From Alphaproteobacteria bacterium (GTDB taxonomy: Bacteria; Pseudomonadota; Alphaproteobacteria; M2410): a DNA stretch of 64,000 nt. A program made the position numbers and the translations under genes. The stretch covers positions 1 to 64,000 of the forward strand of contig JAUWTJ010000006.1 of the NCBI GenBank assembly GCA_030614785.1. The letters run 5' to 3'. The notes under the pieces are model-generated. The model saw only the letters and a list, made by a program, of their open reading frames with translations. It was not told where the DNA came from and did no database searches. Below are positions 62,797-64,000 of the stretch, piece after piece (within the stretch, counting starts at the first letter, position 1; the number at the start of each line of letters is the position of its first letter).

Positions 62797-64000
62797 GGGC
62801 TGCTCGTTCTCGTCGCGGAAGCGTAATCGAGACGAGGGTTCCGGTGCCTTCTTCGCTTTCGATGGTCAAGATACCCTCCATCAAATCGATCAGCGACATG
62901 GAAATGGCAATGCCGAGGCCGGAGCCGGCGTGGCGCTTTTCCTTGTGGTTCTCGAACTGAAGGAAGGGGGTGCCGAGTTTTTCAAGATCACCCTCGGCGA
63001 TGCCGATGCCATTGTCGCGGATCGAAATTGTGACGGTCTCAAGGTCTGCAGCGCTGGATATGGAGACGTGCCCACCGGGTGTATTAAACTTTACTGCGTT
63101 GGACATGACATTCATCAGGACATGTTTGAAGGCGCCCCGGTCGGCGTATACTTCCGGGACGAGATCAATGGTATTGTCGATTTCGATATTCTTTTCGGTC
63201 GCGCGCGCTTCGATGATCCTGAGGCAATCATCGATCATTTCGCCGGTCTTGAGCGGCTCGCACTCGACCTGATACTTGCCGCTTTCAATGCGTGACATGT
63301 CGAGAATGTCATTGATCAGTTCCAGAAGGTTACGACCAGACTTGCGGATATCGCCGGCATATTCATTGTAGCGATCATCGCCCAGCGGTCCGAACATGCC
63401 GGTTTCCATGATTTCGGAGAAGCCGATGATTGCGTTGAGCGGTGTTCGGAGTTCATGGCTCATATTGGCGAGGAACTCGGTTTTGGACCGGTTGGCCTCC
63501 TCCGCGCGTCTCTTTTCTTCTTCAAATTTCTCCGCCAGAACACGCAAATGGGAGCGCGAAGTTCTCAGGTCCTTGATTGTATCGTTAAGCGCGCTGCGAC
63601 TTTCCTCAAGTGCCGTGTTCTTCTTCTTGAAGTCTGTGATGTCGCGGGCGAGGGTGACCACGCCGCCGCCCGAGATCCGATTGCTCTTGAGCTGAATCCA
63701 TCGGCCGTCCGGCTGTTCGATCTCCTGATCTTCGTCCAGAGCTTCCCACGCGGTTTGCGCGTTGAACGGCTTCCAGTCCTCAAATTTCGAATTGGAGAGG
63801 ACCTGCGACCGATCAGGATCCCACAGAACAAAGGCGTCGGAGATATTTTCAATGGCGCTCTGGAGATTTATCTTTGCCTGCTCCTCCCGCGCCGTCGCCA
63901 TCAGCTCATCGGTCATGTCGATCATAATGCCGAAAAAGCGCCTCGCACCCTTTTCGGAGCTGTTCTGGCCTTGTGCGACTTTGACCTCACCGCGTGCGCG
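62786..64000 (-). CDS. PAS-containing sensor histidine kinase (partial, 5' end outside)
   Basis: The frame is open through the right edge of the window, so at least 404 C-terminal residues are seen. They contain the end of one PAS/PAC domain (RRFFGIMIDMTDEL), a second PAS domain (AIENISDAFVLWDPDRSQVL), a coiled region, and the kinase core: H-box NMSHELRTPLNAIIGFSE, N-box MNVMSNAVKFNTPGG, G1 DNGIGIAEGDLEKLG and G2 GSGLGIAISM. No transmembrane segment or receiver domain is visible in the part present. Its stop lies inside the convergent kinase gene, overlapping by 11 bases. Signal and partner are unknown. Confidence 0.93.
   Translation of the reverse strand, partial: RARGEVKVAQGQNSSEKGARRFFGIMIDMTDELMATAREEQAKINLQSAIENISDAFVLWDPDRSQVLSNSKFEDWKPFNAQTAWEALDEDQEIEQPDGRWIQLKSNRISGGGVVTLARDITDFKKKNTALEESRSALNDTIKDLRTSRSHLRVLAEKFEEEKRRAEEANRSKTEFLANMSHELRTPLNAIIGFSEIMETGMFGPLGDDRYNEYAGDIRKSGRNLLELINDILDMSRIESGKYQVECEPLKTGEMIDDCLRIIEARATEKNIEIDNTIDLVPEVYADRGAFKHVLMNVMSNAVKFNTPGGHVSISSAADLETVTISIRDNGIGIAEGDLEKLGTPFLQFENHKEKRHAGSGLGIAISMSLIDLMEGILTIESEEGTGTLVSITLPRRERAALSV

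Overview
The window is a 64 kb piece of an alphaproteobacterial chromosome of moderate GC content, carrying mostly core genes. The evidence for the class is gene order and family content: S10-spc-alpha ribosomal genes without rpsD, then a DegP-like protease, rarA, crcB, an RluA-family synthase, a HAD phosphatase and ATP12; the lptF-lptG-lptD-surA-pdxA-rsmA block; DUF2849 with sulfite reductase and DUF934; DUF1489; and a retropepsin-like membrane protease. The genus cannot be fixed from sequence reading alone. I saw no tRNA, rRNA, CRISPR array, phage or complete insertion sequence.

Layout. 1-15.5 kb (+): tuf, a terminator-like hairpin, then rpsJ through rplQ with secY, adk and rpoA, closed by a strong intrinsic terminator at 15501-15530. 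15.6-23.4 kb (+): periplasmic protease, rarA, a 98 bp nested inverted repeat that looks like a RAYT/REP-type element, crcB, pseudouridine synthase, HAD phosphatase, AsmA-like protein and ATP12. 23.6-27.2 kb (+): propionyl-CoA carboxylase (pccB, pccA). 27.3-35.2 kb (-): envelope block of LPS export permeases, LptD, SurA, PdxA and RsmA. 35.4-39.2 kb (+): pepA, holC, dusA and a TauE/SafE permease, followed by a 28-codon candidate membrane microprotein. 39.5-44.4 kb (-): GNAT, phosphohexomutase, retropepsin, DUF2961/GH172 protein, an unknown membrane protein and a YbaK-type deacylase. 44.7-51.0 kb (+): PimC/PimD-like acyl-CoA dehydrogenase pair, a crotonase lacking both classical glutamates, a monooxygenase-fold protein and an M1 aminopeptidase. 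51.1-53.6 kb (-): DUF2849, sulfite reductase and DUF934. 53.8-59.9 kb (+): DUF1489, then a unit of ArsR regulator, DUF2892 protein, RND/MMPL transporter, LolA-like periplasmic protein and outer-membrane barrel. 60.0-62.8 kb (+): acyl-CoA dehydrogenase plus an aminoglycoside-phosphotransferase-fold kinase. 62.8-64.0 kb (-): a PAS histidine kinase cut by the window end.

Two loci look most worth pursuing. The first is 54.3-59.9 kb. Its ArsR protein has two cysteines 66 residues apart, as in the persulfide sensors SqrR and BigR, and a perfect inverted repeat lies just upstream. Directly behind it are a DUF2892 protein and a three-part set spanning inner membrane, periplasm and outer membrane. This suggests a sulfane-sulfur-responsive trans-envelope exporter of a hydrophobic substrate. 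The second is 60.0-62.8 kb. The kinase appears to be a natural fusion of LvaA-like and LvaB-like (DUF6285) parts beside an LvaC-like dehydrogenase, which suggests 4-hydroxyacyl-CoA catabolism through a phosphorylated intermediate, as in levulinate degradation and in eukaryotic ACAD10/11.
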